From assembly GCA_015350385.1 (NCBI GenBank), contig WNKI01000001.1, forward strand, positions 6,729,410-6,793,409: a DNA stretch of 64,000 bases, in the 5' to 3' direction. Numbering within the stretch: the stretch's first letter is position 1; each line of letters opens with the position of its first letter. Below, in pieces: positions 31,460 to 42,697 of this stretch. The stretch comes from Aculops lycopersici (Eukaryota > Arthropoda > Arachnida > Trombidiformes > Eriophyidae). The notes beneath the pieces are model-generated. The model made no database searches. It worked only from the letters and a program-made list of their open reading frames with translations, and had not been told where the DNA came from. The position numbers were made by a program, and so were the translations under genes.

Positions 31460-33813
31460 ACAAGTGGCCATTGAGGTGCAGTGGTCAAAACACACGCATT
31501 GCCTTTGTTCATCTCCATGGCCTAGACCAGATAGGTTGCTAAATTTATGTTCCAATATCCAATCAATTTACCTGACTCTCTGCTAGAATCGATAGAATTA
31601 TCTGTCGAGTGTTTCGTTGAAAGCCAAGTTTAGTGTTGCAAATTTCAGGGCGACATCTACAACGATAAATCTCTCTATATTTGCGGCGCGTTGACCTAAG
31701 TCTCTGTTTAGAGTTTTAGTTGGAGAAAAAGTTTGCCTAAAGTGGTAACAAAAGCAAAAGAGCATCGTGAGCGTAAAGTCAACTGTGTAGCTTTCGACTA
31801 GTCTTTTTAGCACGCAACTAATCATAATGCACACTCGCCCAACAGTCAAAAGATAGCTGACCACAAGTGGTAGTCTAGATTGTTATTGTTTGTTGGTTGA
31901 ATCTCTGCCCACTGACTTTGGAGCTGGTTTGCATGTCCAATGTTTTGGGCTAGAGCTCAGACTGGTTCCTGTCGCAATGACCGACTTTCGACTTGCTGTT
32001 CCTCGGCAACAGGTTGAAATTAAGTCTCCAACAATTGAACTGTTACTCCTTTTAAACAATGCCATCAGTATGTGAGTAATTGAGGCTAGGTATTCGTGTG
32101 GACGAGATCTTATATTGCGTGCAAAATCAACGGCCGCAACAATCTAAATCACTCGAGGTAGCGGTCCAATTTTAGGCGACAAGACGAACGTAACCTCAAA
32201 ATCCTTCAGGAGAAGAGGGGAAAGAAGAGACTCGCGGGATCCCTAGCGAGAGGCGAGAAGTGAGAACTAAAACATTGTCTTGACAGCTAGCATATCTATC
32301 ACTTGGCTTACATTTATCACCACCACCACCACTACTCGCGAGTGAGTATCGCATCGCATGGGGCATCGCCCAATGCGAGCTGATTATCTAGTTGCATACA
32401 GGTAGATCTGTTCGAGTGTCTGACTATTGGTTTAGTGTGGATGGTTTGTTGTTTGTATCATTCAAAGACCTCACAGCAGCAACAGAGGCACACAATATGC
32501 AATTGTAAGCACACAGTACAACGCAATGAAACTCAGGTGGTCGTGGCTCTCGTTGGAGTTATGCAAATGTATCAACTCGTTAGATACCTCAGCTTCGCCC
32601 AAGTCGAGAGCAATATAAACAAACTCTATCCCAGAGAGTGTAAACAAAGGCAACGGTAGCAGAGTTACCCTTGCGTACGTTGCATCAGTATCAGTACCTG
32701 AGGCATTGACAGCATTAGCAGCAGCATCAGAAGCATCAGCTAGCTTAGTGACTACCTTTACACTAGCAACCACCGTGGTCGGCGACGCCTGACATCTACA
32801 CTGCCGCTAGTCTCGACTATCCAGCTTGTTAGCCAATCGCAGACTCCCCCATGCCACTCGTACACTGTACGAACCAACCCTGTACTCCTATTTTTGGCCT
32901 TGAATGATAAGTTGCATATTGCACCTCGATGTCTACATTTCAAGAAGCTGATCTGTTGTCGTCGCATTTGTATTTTGTTTTAGCTGATGCAACTTCTCAC
33001 CTTTGAAGTTATGGTAACACTCTCTACTAAATGGAGAGGATGAAATAATAAACAAACCTGACGTAGAAGATTAGAATCTTGTCACACAGTCATCATAACT
33101 TAACCTAACAAAACAAAACAACACTAGGCGATCCTAGAGAAGATCAATTATTTGCCTTACTCTCTTTCTTCTCCATCCATCGGAGAGTTCTTAGTTAGTT
33201 GTCGTATTTATCATATCGCAACAACTGTCACACCTAACTATATCTAACAACTTGACGCTGCGTGTAGGTAGCTTAATTGATCAATTAAACTTGGAATACT
33301 ATTGAATGACTCCGCCTGACTGGTGGTGCATTGCATAACTGGCAACACTAGTAGTTTTGCATGCCACACAATCGACACCAAAGGCATCATCATCGACATC
33401 AACGTAACTTGACTTTACTTAAGGTTACAAATCGAATATTAGTGGCAAGCAATAACAGCGCAACGTGTAATCATATAGTGCACGTAAGAGAAAGAGCTTA
33501 GACGACAGGTGTCAGCTTACGCAGTCCTTTGCGAATGGGCCATCCAATCAGTAGGCAAAATTTGATCGATTTTGGCCACGAGCTCAACAGGTTGCAATAG
33601 TTCACAGCGTTGATGCCATTGTCCAACTACTTGGGGGATTCCACCTTTACAACAATTTCCTTAATCTTGATACAAATTTGATGTATTTATAACCAAGTGT
33701 TAGTGAGGAATATTGATTGGTTGCGGGTGTGATTACCTGAGTAGTTCATAAAATAGGTCCACCGGGGAATCGGTACAAGGTCCACATAATTGAGCATTTT
33801 AGTTCCTCTTGAT

Positions 33814-33835
33814 TAGTAGTAGTAGTAATAGTAGC

Positions 33836-33869
<34 letters not shown>
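33814..33869. repeat. (AGT)n interrupted microsatellite 5' of carbonic anhydrase
   Basis: AGT/TAG triplets with a few interruptions, ending about 60 bases before the carbonic anhydrase ATG. It is therefore probably in its 5' UTR or core promoter. Confidence 0.9.
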
Positions 33870-33931
33870 TTGGCAGCAGCAGTAGTCCAAGCTAAATCAA
33901 AACTCCTCCACTTGGAGAGTGCAGAATCAAG

Positions 33932-35101
33932 ATGAAGATGACGCAATCAATGCAACAACTACAACTACTAGCAACTCTCAATTGCACGTTACTAATCACG
34001 TTGATTTTGGCAATTCTAGCCAATCAGGTAGATTTAGCCAAAGCTGATGGATGGAGTTACAAGGATCAGCAGCATTGGAAATGCGATGCAACCAATATGC
34101 GCCAATCGCCGATTGACATTGAAACAGATAAGGTGGTCTTCAAGAAGGATGTTAGTTTAAATTTTGTCAATTATGATCAGGAGGTTGAGTTTAATCTTAA
34201 GAATACCCACCACTCGGTTAGTATGGAGCCAATCAAAACAAATGAACTTAAGCCAATCATTGAGTTGAATTGGGTTGAGGGAGGAAATGAGTTTGAATTG
34301 CAGGAGATTCATTTTCATTGGGGCGATGGGGTTAATAAGGGAAGTGAGCATGAGATTAATAATGTTAGAGCTGCGGCTGAGATGCACATGGTTCACTATC
34401 GTAAGGGCTTGAGTAAGGAGGATATTGGATCGATTGAAAACTCGGTGGTTGTCATTGGAGTTTTGATTGAATCCGATCAAATGGATCACAATAAGTTGGA
34501 GCCACTTGTCGCAGCTGCCTCCAAGGTCAATGGAACAGATAGTCAATCGAAGTGCGATCATCCGGAACATCTAATCAACCTGCTACCCGATAACACTGCT
34601 AGCTTCTTCACTTACAATGGATCGTTAACCACGCCCCCATGCTATGAAGTCGTCACTTGGGTCATTATGGCACAACCCGTTTACCTGAGCCAGAGTAGTT
34701 TAATTGAGCTAAGTCAATTTAAGAGAGTTGGTGACTCAAAAACTGCCGAATCAATTGGACCCAACTACAGGGATATTCAGCCTTTACTTGATCGGCCCGT
34801 TTACTCTAGTTATGATTTGAGATCAGCTATTCCAGCTACAAAACCGACTGATACTCATTTAAAATCAAAAGGATTGTTTGAATTCCGTAAGGCACTAAAA
34901 CAATATGTGCCCGAGGTGAAAAGTCGTCTTGGGTGGAGACTTGTATCGGCGGTAACGAGAGCAACGCAATTCTTTTCGCGTAGCCCGAGTACCACACCTA
35001 CATCCGCACCTGAACCTAACACACTCGTCGAGGAACCGACACCTGTTGTTTCACAAGAAATTACTTCACCACCACCACCACCACCACCACCAAGTGGGTG
35101 A
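33932..35101 (+). CDS. Secreted alpha-carbonic anhydrase
   Basis: 389 aa, intronless. It catalyses reversible hydration of CO2 using zinc. A signal peptide (hydrophobic core about residues 16-33) precedes the catalytic domain. SPIDIET (about 60), THHSVSM (proton-shuttle His64 equivalent), zinc ligands H127 and H129 in IHFHWGDG and H152 in EMHMVHY, and T233-T234 in SLTTPPC are all present, so it should be active. Paired cysteines (WKCDA and TPPC) can form the disulphide of extracellular isozymes. After the domain comes a tail of about 90 residues, Ser/Thr/Pro-rich, ending in eight prolines and SG. No hydrophobic GPI signal is visible, so it is probably secreted. Either of two in-frame ATGs (33932, 33938) could start it. 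Confidence 0.95.
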   Translation: MKMTQSMQQLQLLATLNCTLLITLILAILANQVDLAKADGWSYKDQQHWKCDATNMRQSPIDIETDKVVFKKDVSLNFVNYDQEVEFNLKNTHHSVSMEPIKTNELKPIIELNWVEGGNEFELQEIHFHWGDGVNKGSEHEINNVRAAAEMHMVHYRKGLSKEDIGSIENSVVVIGVLIESDQMDHNKLEPLVAAASKVNGTDSQSKCDHPEHLINLLPDNTASFFTYNGSLTTPPCYEVVTWVIMAQPVYLSQSSLIELSQFKRVGDSKTAESIGPNYRDIQPLLDRPVYSSYDLRSAIPATKPTDTHLKSKGLFEFRKALKQYVPEVKSRLGWRLVSAVTRATQFFSRSPSTTPTSAPEPNTLVEEPTPVVSQEITSPPPPPPPPSG

Positions 35102-36176
35102 AATATTTGATTTAGTTCGTTGCTGATGAGCAAGTGTCAAGTTAACGAGAGGTGGAGGAAGGGAGTGAGAGAGGGAGGATTAAAAATAAAAATGATGACA
35201 CACGCAAGTGAAGTAGACTCCAAATCATACAATGCAACTTGGAGGGAAAGTTAGTGTACAAAAACAAAGTATACAATTTCCAGCTTCCATCGTTCATTTT
35301 GAAAAGAGCACCTGGAAGTTAACACGTTGTATCGGCGCTCGATCTTTAGCTTAATATCGGTCTAGGCAAGTGTCTTGAGTTAGCTTGCTTGCTAGTGAGA
35401 AACCGTCAGTCAGACGAAGACGAGAAATAAGCGCTCTTAATTCGTCGCGCGCAACAACAAGTGGATACATGGAAGCCCCACAGGTAACTGGCACTCTCTT
35501 AGGGGGGAGGGGGAGAAAAAATAGAACAAAAGCAAAGGAGGTTAAATTAGGGGTCTGACTCGTTGGTGGATCTCTGTTTGAGTTTCAGTTTGATTCAGTT
35601 CATTATTAGTCTAGCTAGTCGAACGCGCTCTTTGGTGGGTCTCTCGTCGTTCTCGCGTATTGTCAGTTGGTTTAGTTCGTGTGTCTTGGTCGTCTCTGGT
35701 TTATAAATTTTATTCTAGACTATCCATGCATTTGTACACCCTTCCTTCCTTCCTTCCTGGTTTCTCAACTCGTTTGTTTTTGGCGTGCCATGTATCTGTG
35801 GATCTATGACAACGACAGCTGAAATAATAGTATTTATAACTGGATCTTGGTGGCTTGGATACATAGTGTGGTGGCAGTGGTACGGAAGTATACGTGCGCT
35901 TTGGGCGCAACGTTATTGAACAACAGCAACAACAACTGAGCCGACGAGAGGTGAAAGCGAGCCGCCTCTAACTGCCTGTTGCTCGCCCGTCAAGGGCAAG
36001 CAGGGATCGAGTTCACCGCGCGTCCGCTTGTACTTCACTCTGTTGCTAGTTTGCTCACTTGATATGCGCTTTGAATGTCTCTTTTGCTGCTTGCATGCTA
36101 ACAATCAGCGTCTTGCCAGTGTGGTCTTGCCACTGACAGTGCGATCTAAATTCAGTTCTCCAACCTCTTGCCGCGC
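35102..36176. other. Convergent intergenic region, carbonic anhydrase (+) and NRF acyltransferase (-)
   Basis: About 1.1 kb of 3' flanks. It has a short (CTTC)n patch near 35740-35757. No gene or element recognised. Confidence 0.55.
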
Positions 36177-39100
36177 TCAATTGCAGGCGGTTTCCGTGGA
36201 GGCGGCCGTGTGTTGTTGTTTTTGCTTCTGTTGCTGATTTTTACTCTTTCCGCCAGCCGGAAGGATTAACTTCTCCAAATTTGCTAGTGGAAACTCAAAC
36301 ACTAGCGTTGCCACAAAGGCCAATGGGTATAGTGTGACTAGAAGATTGAACAATATATTAATGAGCTCCCTAGTTCCTGCCACCGGCACTTGCTCGTAGC
36401 GGAAGATTTGAAAATAGATCGCCTCACATTGTAATAGTAGTAAGGCGTAGTTAAGTTTTGATAATCTTGTCCAATTTGGATGCGATAAAATTTTCACTAA
36501 ATTAGACCATTGGCCGAAGCAAAGAGATGTAATTAGTAGCGAGGCGCCGACGGCCATCATCAGATGGTCAACTGAATAAGCAATGGCCGAGATTTCTTTT
36601 GAGTATCTGAGAAATGAGTTTGGGAAATAATTAGCCAGTAGGTAGGAGATGAATGACATGATCAAAATCAGGAAAACTCCCCCATAGGCCATGGCATTGC
36701 GCTTCCACCTTCCCTCGTCCTTTTTGTTTTTCTCAATTTTTTTCTCACTTGTCTCTTTGAGAACCTCATTTCTGACACTCTCATTAGTGGTACTATCACA
36801 TGTTTGCTTTGGCTCTCCCTCGAGCTGATCACATTCGTTTCCAATCCTCTGCTCCTTCTCGTTACCTGTTTGCTGATCAACTACCTGTTGTTTTGATTCC
36901 AACCCTTGCGTTCTAACCAGTGAATCGCGTACTTCCTGTTCTCGTCTAAACAATTCAGCAACAGACGAGTGCCATTTTCCAGACTTGATCATATATACGT
37001 AATGGCCAGCCAATAAACCTACAATGTAAGTTGGAATACGGAAGTGAGGATGAGTGTAAAGTGTTGGCATATCATGACTAACTCGCATGAATATGTCAGC
37101 TCTCGGCTGAACTAACTCGTCGTGGCGAGCCGAAGGATCGCCTAGTAGCGAGTCGTATCTAACCTTGAGCGACATGAATATTACAGACAATGATGCAACC
37201 CAACCGGCTGCCGGACTCTTGGCCAACAGATGGATAAATATTGGACTCAATAACCAAAATTGCATATCACAGCTGATGTACCACGAGGTTATCATGCATT
37301 CCTCAAAGAGACCGTGCAAATTGGAGGTCAGAGTTAGTGGATACCACCAACTCTCAGTGTTGCACAGTCCTCTGAACGTCATGGCACTCGTTCCATAATC
37401 CCATAGCGGTCCACTTCCCATCAATTGTACAACCGATTTACTAAACCAAAATGCCAGTAGGTACATGGGCGCCAATCGCCAATACCTGTGGAAGGATAAA
37501 TATAACCAAGTGGCTGGTTTCATCTTGTAGGCGTGGCCGGAGTTGAAAATTAAATAAGAGGTTAGGAAGCCGGTCATTGTGAAGAAGAGGTCGACACCAA
37601 AAGTGGCACCAATCAGGAAGTGCATCAATCCGTTGAGTAGCGCATCCGAATAGAGGATGTTCTTTGCAGTTTGAATCATCAGTAGCATGATGTGCCCATT
37701 GACAATCCAAAACATGATTAGAGCCTTGAAGGCATTGAGAAATCTCAGGTTGATCCTCAGCTCTTCTTTATCGTCGGCGTGATTTGATGACACCTGAGAA
37801 GATTTTGAATCCTTTTTAGTCTTGTCATCTTGTGGTGCCGTTTTCTCTTCTGTTTGTGCTGTCTCTTGAGTATCTAATTGTTTGGACTCTTTGATATTCT
37901 CCTTGGCATTAGCAGAGCTTGAGTCTGTTTTTTCAGTTGCATGTTCGTCCGCCACACGCATAAGCTTTCGGTAATTAGCACGCAATGAGAGCCATTCAAC
38001 AAGTTGCCTTAGTTTCCTGTGCTTCTTCGCGTCACCGGAGTTTTTAGCTGTAGCTTCAAGTGAGTCCACAAACTCAAATACATCAGCTAATGTTGCAAGG
38101 AAAAGAGTGGTTAGCCATACACTCATCAGGATGATAAAGTTGAGCGCACTAGTGGACTGCGTCAACGATCTCAACGGGCTCGTTTCGTCAGGTAAACAGT
38201 AAAGATCCACGAGCTCATAGTCCGCGAATCGTTGTTCCAAATGCGCGCTTGTCAGCAACTTGATCTCATCTGCGTGTCGATCTAGGGCTGTTGAATCGCA
38301 AGAACTGGGTAGACATATTCCCACTTGAAGCCTGAATAATTTGGCATAATCATTAAATGTCCTCTCTGATTTGAAGTAACTTCTCGCCTTCAACTTCTTC
38401 TGTTTGATGGCTGCATCCCATGATGGTGCCTTTAAAGCAGACACACAATACCTTCCCTTGAAGTCGACGACTTTTTGATCCGGATCCTCGCCGACCTGTT
38501 GACGGCGCGCAATGGTCGATCCGCTTTCTCTTGAATCAGTCATAGTCAAGAACTTGTGTTGAGATTCACGGGATGGATGAGAATTGGTCAACTCAAAAAT
38601 GTGTCTATTGACACACTGGTCATAGGCGCCCACCCAGTAGGTGTTGCCCATCAGGAGGCCAGCCTCTTGTCGAGCATAGGAGTCGAAGAAGGCCGTCAGC
38701 TCGGGGGTCAGGTGGTCTTCGTCGTTCATATTAACATTGTCGGTATAACTATTAGATTGATACTTTTTCTTAGGTAGTTTGTCAACTAAATATAGCAAAT
38801 CCTTTGCGCAGGCCTCTGGCGACACTAGTCGCGAGTCTGAGGCTCGCCGCTTGTCCTCCTCGTTATCATAATGATGCAAATAGAATGGCGACAAACGGTG
38901 GCGAAAGATTTTGTCAATGGTTTCAAAAACCAGCTCGTCGTGCGACATGGACAATGTCGACTTGTAATATTCATACTTGGTTCCGTTAATCTTTGACTCA
39001 TACTTAACCTCATCCAAATATTGATTCTTGAATTCCTCTGAGATCCTCAAATGTTGCGGATCCTCGCGGGTCCGCGTGTAGAAATATTCCTTTGATCTTG

Positions 39101-39218
39101 CAGAGCTCACTAATGATGTAGAGGAATTCAATGATAGATAGGATAATAATACAATTATTAGTAGAATGGTTGTTGTGGCCATATCTTGGCTTGACCGCGG
39201 AAGTCTAGCTGGGGTCAT
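36177..39218 (-). CDS. nrf-6: NRF-6-like multipass acyltransferase (nose resistant to fluoxetine family)
   Basis: 1,013 aa, intronless. A signal sequence (about residues 14-34) leads to a cysteine-containing extracellular NRF domain (about 125-345, including CAKDLLYLVDKL, GNTYWVGAYDQCVN, FKGRYCVSAL and LQVGICLPSSCDSTALDRHA). A membrane helix and an acidic/Lys-rich cytosolic linker follow. The acyltransferase-3 domain comes next: INLRFLNAFKALIMFWIVNGH with its conserved His, FGVDLFFTMTGFLTSYL, FHRYWRLAPMYLL, and CMITSWYISCDMQFWLLSP. Several more helices complete it. A second charged low-complexity insert (about 745-830) interrupts the membrane domain. In C. elegans the family moves lipids or drugs across intestinal epithelium; arthropod members are numerous and their substrates unknown. 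The ATG at 39218 and one at residue 13 both precede the signal core. Confidence 0.92.
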   Translation of the reverse strand: MTPARLPRSSQDMATTTILLIIVLLSYLSLNSSTSLVSSARSKEYFYTRTREDPQHLRISEEFKNQYLDEVKYESKINGTKYEYYKSTLSMSHDELVFETIDKIFRHRLSPFYLHHYDNEEDKRRASDSRLVSPEACAKDLLYLVDKLPKKKYQSNSYTDNVNMNDEDHLTPELTAFFDSYARQEAGLLMGNTYWVGAYDQCVNRHIFELTNSHPSRESQHKFLTMTDSRESGSTIARRQQVGEDPDQKVVDFKGRYCVSALKAPSWDAAIKQKKLKARSYFKSERTFNDYAKLFRLQVGICLPSSCDSTALDRHADEIKLLTSAHLEQRFADYELVDLYCLPDETSPLRSLTQSTSALNFIILMSVWLTTLFLATLADVFEFVDSLEATAKNSGDAKKHRKLRQLVEWLSLRANYRKLMRVADEHATEKTDSSSANAKENIKESKQLDTQETAQTEEKTAPQDDKTKKDSKSSQVSSNHADDKEELRINLRFLNAFKALIMFWIVNGHIMLLMIQTAKNILYSDALLNGLMHFLIGATFGVDLFFTMTGFLTSYLIFNSGHAYKMKPATWLYLSFHRYWRLAPMYLLAFWFSKSVVQLMGSGPLWDYGTSAMTFRGLCNTESWWYPLTLTSNLHGLFEECMITSWYISCDMQFWLLSPIFIHLLAKSPAAGWVASLSVIFMSLKVRYDSLLGDPSARHDELVQPRADIFMRVSHDMPTLYTHPHFRIPTYIVGLLAGHYVYMIKSGKWHSSVAELFRREQEVRDSLVRTQGLESKQQVVDQQTGNEKEQRIGNECDQLEGEPKQTCDSTTNESVRNEVLKETSEKKIEKNKKDEGRWKRNAMAYGGVFLILIMSFISYLLANYFPNSFLRYSKEISAIAYSVDHLMMAVGASLLITSLCFGQWSNLVKILSHPNWTRLSKLNYALLLLQCEAIYFQIFRYEQVPVAGTRELINILFNLLVTLYPLAFVATLVFEFPLANLEKLILPAGGKSKNQQQKQKQQHTAASTETACN

Positions 39219-39965
39219 TTCGAAATGTTTTTCTCTCTATCTTTCGTCTTGTCTGGTTCTCCCTGAGGAGTTTAGCTGGTTTAGTCAACTTCGTTTATGA
39301 TTTTATATTCTTGTAAGTTATATATAACTTCTTGGTGTTGATTTGTCCATTTGATGTTGCTAGTTTTCGGTTTAACACCAAATTGACTCGTTTTGATACC
39401 CAAAATTCACTGGTTGCTACCAGTGCGTATAGTGACTATGTGCAAGGGGGAGGCACTAAAAGAACTATTAAATCCTGAATGAATAGTTTACACAAGGAAA
39501 GCAATAGGTAGAGGGGGAAAGCAGTTCGCGCGCATGCGTCTCCTCCATGTGCACGAGCGCGAGCTCGCCCAGCAGTCAAGCCGAAGCGAGCTAACGAAAG
39601 GAAGAAGAAACCGGCCCACTCATAGCAGGCGTCTTGCCATTCCCACATTACACTTATCGTGTTTCCATATGCTTTACACCGTACCGATGCAGTCTTAAGA
39701 TTGCAATTGCACTGCAGGCAAGAGGAAAATTTACACCACCAGCAGATGAATGGTAAATAGCCCGCCATGTCGAGCTGCAATTCTCTTGTCCTGAGTCAAC
39801 TCTTTGCTTTGGTAACATTGCCTACCAGAGGAACACTATTAGAGAAGCCAGCTCGAAAGAAATACAGCAGTTTACTTTGGGCAGATGGAAGCGCAGATAT
39901 CACATGGACAAGTGCATTGAAAAATTGAAAATAACACGAACCGGCCGACGGCCACAAATCGTATA

Positions 39966-40362
39966 CAGGGCGTGCCGGCTATCTTAGACAACCTCTTTCC
40001 CGAATAACTCCCGAAACAGGGGGAGTAGGTTGCTGAAATTTTGAGGGGGTCGATAAAAGGCAAAGAGAATCTCCTGTGCCAAAAATCAGCCCTCTGCGCA
40101 TGTGCTTTCTAGTCCCGCGCCAAACGTCATTTAACGTTAGCGTCTATGGGAAACTCGCACTTGTACTCGCGATTGCTCGATTTTGTATGCGTTTTTATGA
40201 CTCTTTTTGATACAACTTGAAAGCGCACGCGAAGAAAGCTGATTTTTGGCACAGGAGAATCTCTTTGCCTTTTATCGACCCCCTCAAAATTTCAGCAACC
40301 TACTCCCCCTATTTCGGGATTTGTTCGGGAAAGAGGTTGTCTAAGATAGCTGGGGCACCCTG
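39966..40362. mobile_element. Foldback MITE with about 144-bp terminal inverted repeats and TA target duplication
   Basis: The left arm (39966-40109) and right arm (40219-40362) are reverse complements with a few mismatches, separated by about 109 bases. Termini are CAGGGCGTGCC on the left and GGGGCACCCTG on the right, each bordered by TA (39964-39965 and 40363-40364). This fits a TA target-site duplication as made by Tc1/mariner-class transposases. There is no room for a transposase, so it is non-autonomous. High arm identity suggests recent insertion. The arms would fold into one long hairpin if transcribed. Confidence 0.85.
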
Positions 40363-40541
40363 TACGATTTTTACCATTTTTACTGTAGAGTTTTGCTTCC
40401 ACTGTTGCTGTTGTTGTTGTTACTATTCCTTGGCGACTAGCTGGCTGGCTGATTGGTTGTTGTTTACATACCACAGAGAACACCGTTAGCGGCTTCGTAT
40501 GACGCACAAAACTCCATAGGATTTACTCAGCGCGTTTTCGC

Positions 40542-40575
<34 letters not shown>
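40542..40575. repeat. (GAC)n trinucleotide repeat
   Basis: About 11 GAC units in non-coding DNA, same triplet class as the GTC tract at 19939. Confidence 0.9.
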
Positions 40576-41521
40576 AGCGTCGTGCAAAGAGGAAAACATC
40601 AACTCATTTATTGCCTCTCTCATGTGTTCCAATAGATTCCAAGTCTATAGCCCTGGTGCTTAGATGAAAACACTATCTTACTTTACACTTCATATTCTGA
40701 GATTTAAAACAAATCATACAAACAAACAAACAAACTTATGAAAAATTTGCAAGTTATTTCTACCATCATCGACAATTTTTAGATCTAGAAATGGTCCAAA
40801 TCAGTGAAAGCCTAAAAACTAGAACGTAGCCACTAATGATTCCAAACAAAGTTTACCGAAAACAATTCACAACAACCATCCCATTAGCAACAGGAACCAG
40901 AAGAACGCGGCAACAACAACAACAACTCGTTGTTGACCGACGGATCCGTCAATCAAGCGCAAAATTGCAATTGTTGTCAATCATCCAGTTGTATTGAAGC
41001 GTTAAGTTGATCCACAACTAAATCTAAGCTGCAGTCTATACAATAGCGGCAGCGACAACAACGACGACTACTACTACGCGAACCTTATCTTGATTCCTAT
41101 AGCTCATAATCTAACTAATAGTTGTTCACTAACCCCAATGTCGTAATAAAACGATCCATTTGGTCATTGAATATTAGAGGTAGATATAGCTAACGAAAGA
41201 GATATTACTTAAAATTTTAGATAGAAGATTAAGGCGAGCGATAGATACTAGATTCTTCGCAACCACAAGTAGATGAGTGATTTTCACGAAGAGCTTTCAA
41301 AAATTTTCAAGATTTACTCTACTTTATGAATCGATTACCGAAACGAACGAGACGACATCTAATTAGACAGATAGATTAGATATTATATTATTATATTGAC
41401 GACCTTAACTATTGAATTAACTTTCAGGTTGTAATAAGGAAAAGAGGAAGAATTTCATATTAGATTGGATACAAAATAAAAATAGTCATATAAACAGGAA
41501 CAATAATATACACATTTCATC

Positions 41522-42697
41522 ATGCGACTAACAAGACCGCTAATGACCAACATTAGTCTCTTGTTGGATTATTATTCCAGATTCAATCCATCACCACTAT
41601 CCATCAAGAAATTTATGGATTTTGGTCAGCAAGCATGTGAGAAGAAATCATTTATATTTCTTAGGAAAGAGCTACCTGTGAGGTTGGCTAATATCATGAA
41701 GGAATTCAGTTTGTTACCAGAAAATTTGCTTCGAATGCCATCAGTTATGACAGTCCAAAATTGGTACTTGCGTAGTTTCGAGGAGATTCTAGCTTTCGAA
41801 AAGGTTAAGTCGGATAGTCATAAGAATTTGGAGGATTTTTGTGAAACATTGATCAAGATAAGAAATCGTCATTCGAATGTAGTTCAAACCATGGCGCAAG
41901 GTGTCATTGAGTTGAAGGAAAGCGAGAATGTAGACACTCAAACGGAGCATAGTACCCAATACTTTCTACATAGATTTTATCTTAGCCGTATTAGCATCAG
42001 GATGTTAATCAACCAGCACGCAGCTCTATTCGGTGCCGATTTACCTGGTCATCCGCGGCATGTTGGTTGTATTGATCCAAATTGTGTAGTCACCGATGTG
42101 GTTCAGGATGCTTATGAGAATGCCAAGTTTTTATGTGATCAATATTACATGCGCTCGCCAGAGATTCATGTTGAAACCAAGAATTGCGATGACGTCAAGG
42201 GTCCAGTTTCAATTGTTTACGTGCCATCCCATCTTTATCATATGGCTTTCGAGTTGCTCAAAAACTCTATGCGTGCGGTTGTCGAGACTCACACGGAAGA
42301 TGACGATTTACCGCCTGTTAAATTGCTTATAGTTAAGGGAAAAGAGGATCTCACCATCAAAATTAGTGATCGTGGCGGTGGTATCTCTAGGTCATTAACG
42401 GATAATTTGTTCTTGTATATGTATAGTACCGCACCTAGACCCTCAATCAATGATGCTAACTCGACACCGTTAGCGGGTTACGGTTATGGTTTGCCGCTAT
42501 CGCGACTATATGCAAGGTACCTACAGGGCGACCTGGTAGTTTGTTCATACGAGGGTTACGGAACCGACGCAATAATCTACTTGAAGGTTCTATCTAGCGA
42601 GGCCAACGAAGTGCTACCCGTTTTCAATCAAACATCCTCGAAACACTACCGAACTCACGCAGGAACCCACGACTACCAGATTGGTACGAGTATCTGA
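41522..42697 (+). CDS. Pdk: Pyruvate dehydrogenase kinase, mitochondrial
   Basis: 391 aa, intronless, the usual PDK length. It phosphorylates the E1-alpha subunit and switches off the pyruvate dehydrogenase complex in the matrix. The N-terminal helical domain carries DYYSRFNPSPLSIKKFMDFG, and LSRISIRMLINQHAALFG follows. The GHKL ATP-binding site has the N-box ELLKNSMRAVVE, the G1 box ISDRGGGI, the ATP-lid STAPRP and the G2 box GYGYGLPLSRLYARY. GYGTDAIIYLK and LPVFNQTSSKHY complete the core. Family members end in a DW motif important for lipoyl-domain binding. Here the corresponding position is D384-Y385 and the tail after it is short. This makes PDK more likely than the branched-chain kinase because of the LPVFN...HY tail and the overall match. 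Confidence 0.95.
   Translation: MRLTRPLMTNISLLLDYYSRFNPSPLSIKKFMDFGQQACEKKSFIFLRKELPVRLANIMKEFSLLPENLLRMPSVMTVQNWYLRSFEEILAFEKVKSDSHKNLEDFCETLIKIRNRHSNVVQTMAQGVIELKESENVDTQTEHSTQYFLHRFYLSRISIRMLINQHAALFGADLPGHPRHVGCIDPNCVVTDVVQDAYENAKFLCDQYYMRSPEIHVETKNCDDVKGPVSIVYVPSHLYHMAFELLKNSMRAVVETHTEDDDLPPVKLLIVKGKEDLTIKISDRGGGISRSLTDNLFLYMYSTAPRPSINDANSTPLAGYGYGLPLSRLYARYLQGDLVVCSYEGYGTDAIIYLKVLSSEANEVLPVFNQTSSKHYRTHAGTHDYQIGTSI

Larger units (their letters stand above)
29574..33931. other. Large divergent upstream region, cindr (-) and carbonic anhydrase (+)
   Basis: About 4.4 kb, the longest gene-free stretch. It contains GCT/GCC triplet patches (about 30125-30165), a short (ACG)n run at 31437-31459 and the (AGT)n run at 33814-33869. 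Open frames in it have no recognisable product. It probably holds cindr 5' UTR and promoter and CA regulatory DNA. Small exons or non-coding RNAs cannot be excluded by eye. Confidence 0.5.
39219..41521. other. Divergent upstream region, NRF acyltransferase (-) and PDK (+)
   Basis: About 2.3 kb containing the MITE at 39966-40362 and the (GAC)n tract at 40542-40575. The open frames at 39872-40063 and 40217-40489 are produced by the two arms of the MITE. The last 400 bases are AT-rich 5' flank of PDK. No protein gene seen. Confidence 0.6.

Noticed and set aside
39872..40489. Two ORFs on opposite strands sharing a 30-residue block, like a duplicated gene
   Set aside because: The shared block is the two arms of the MITE read in opposite directions; not coding.
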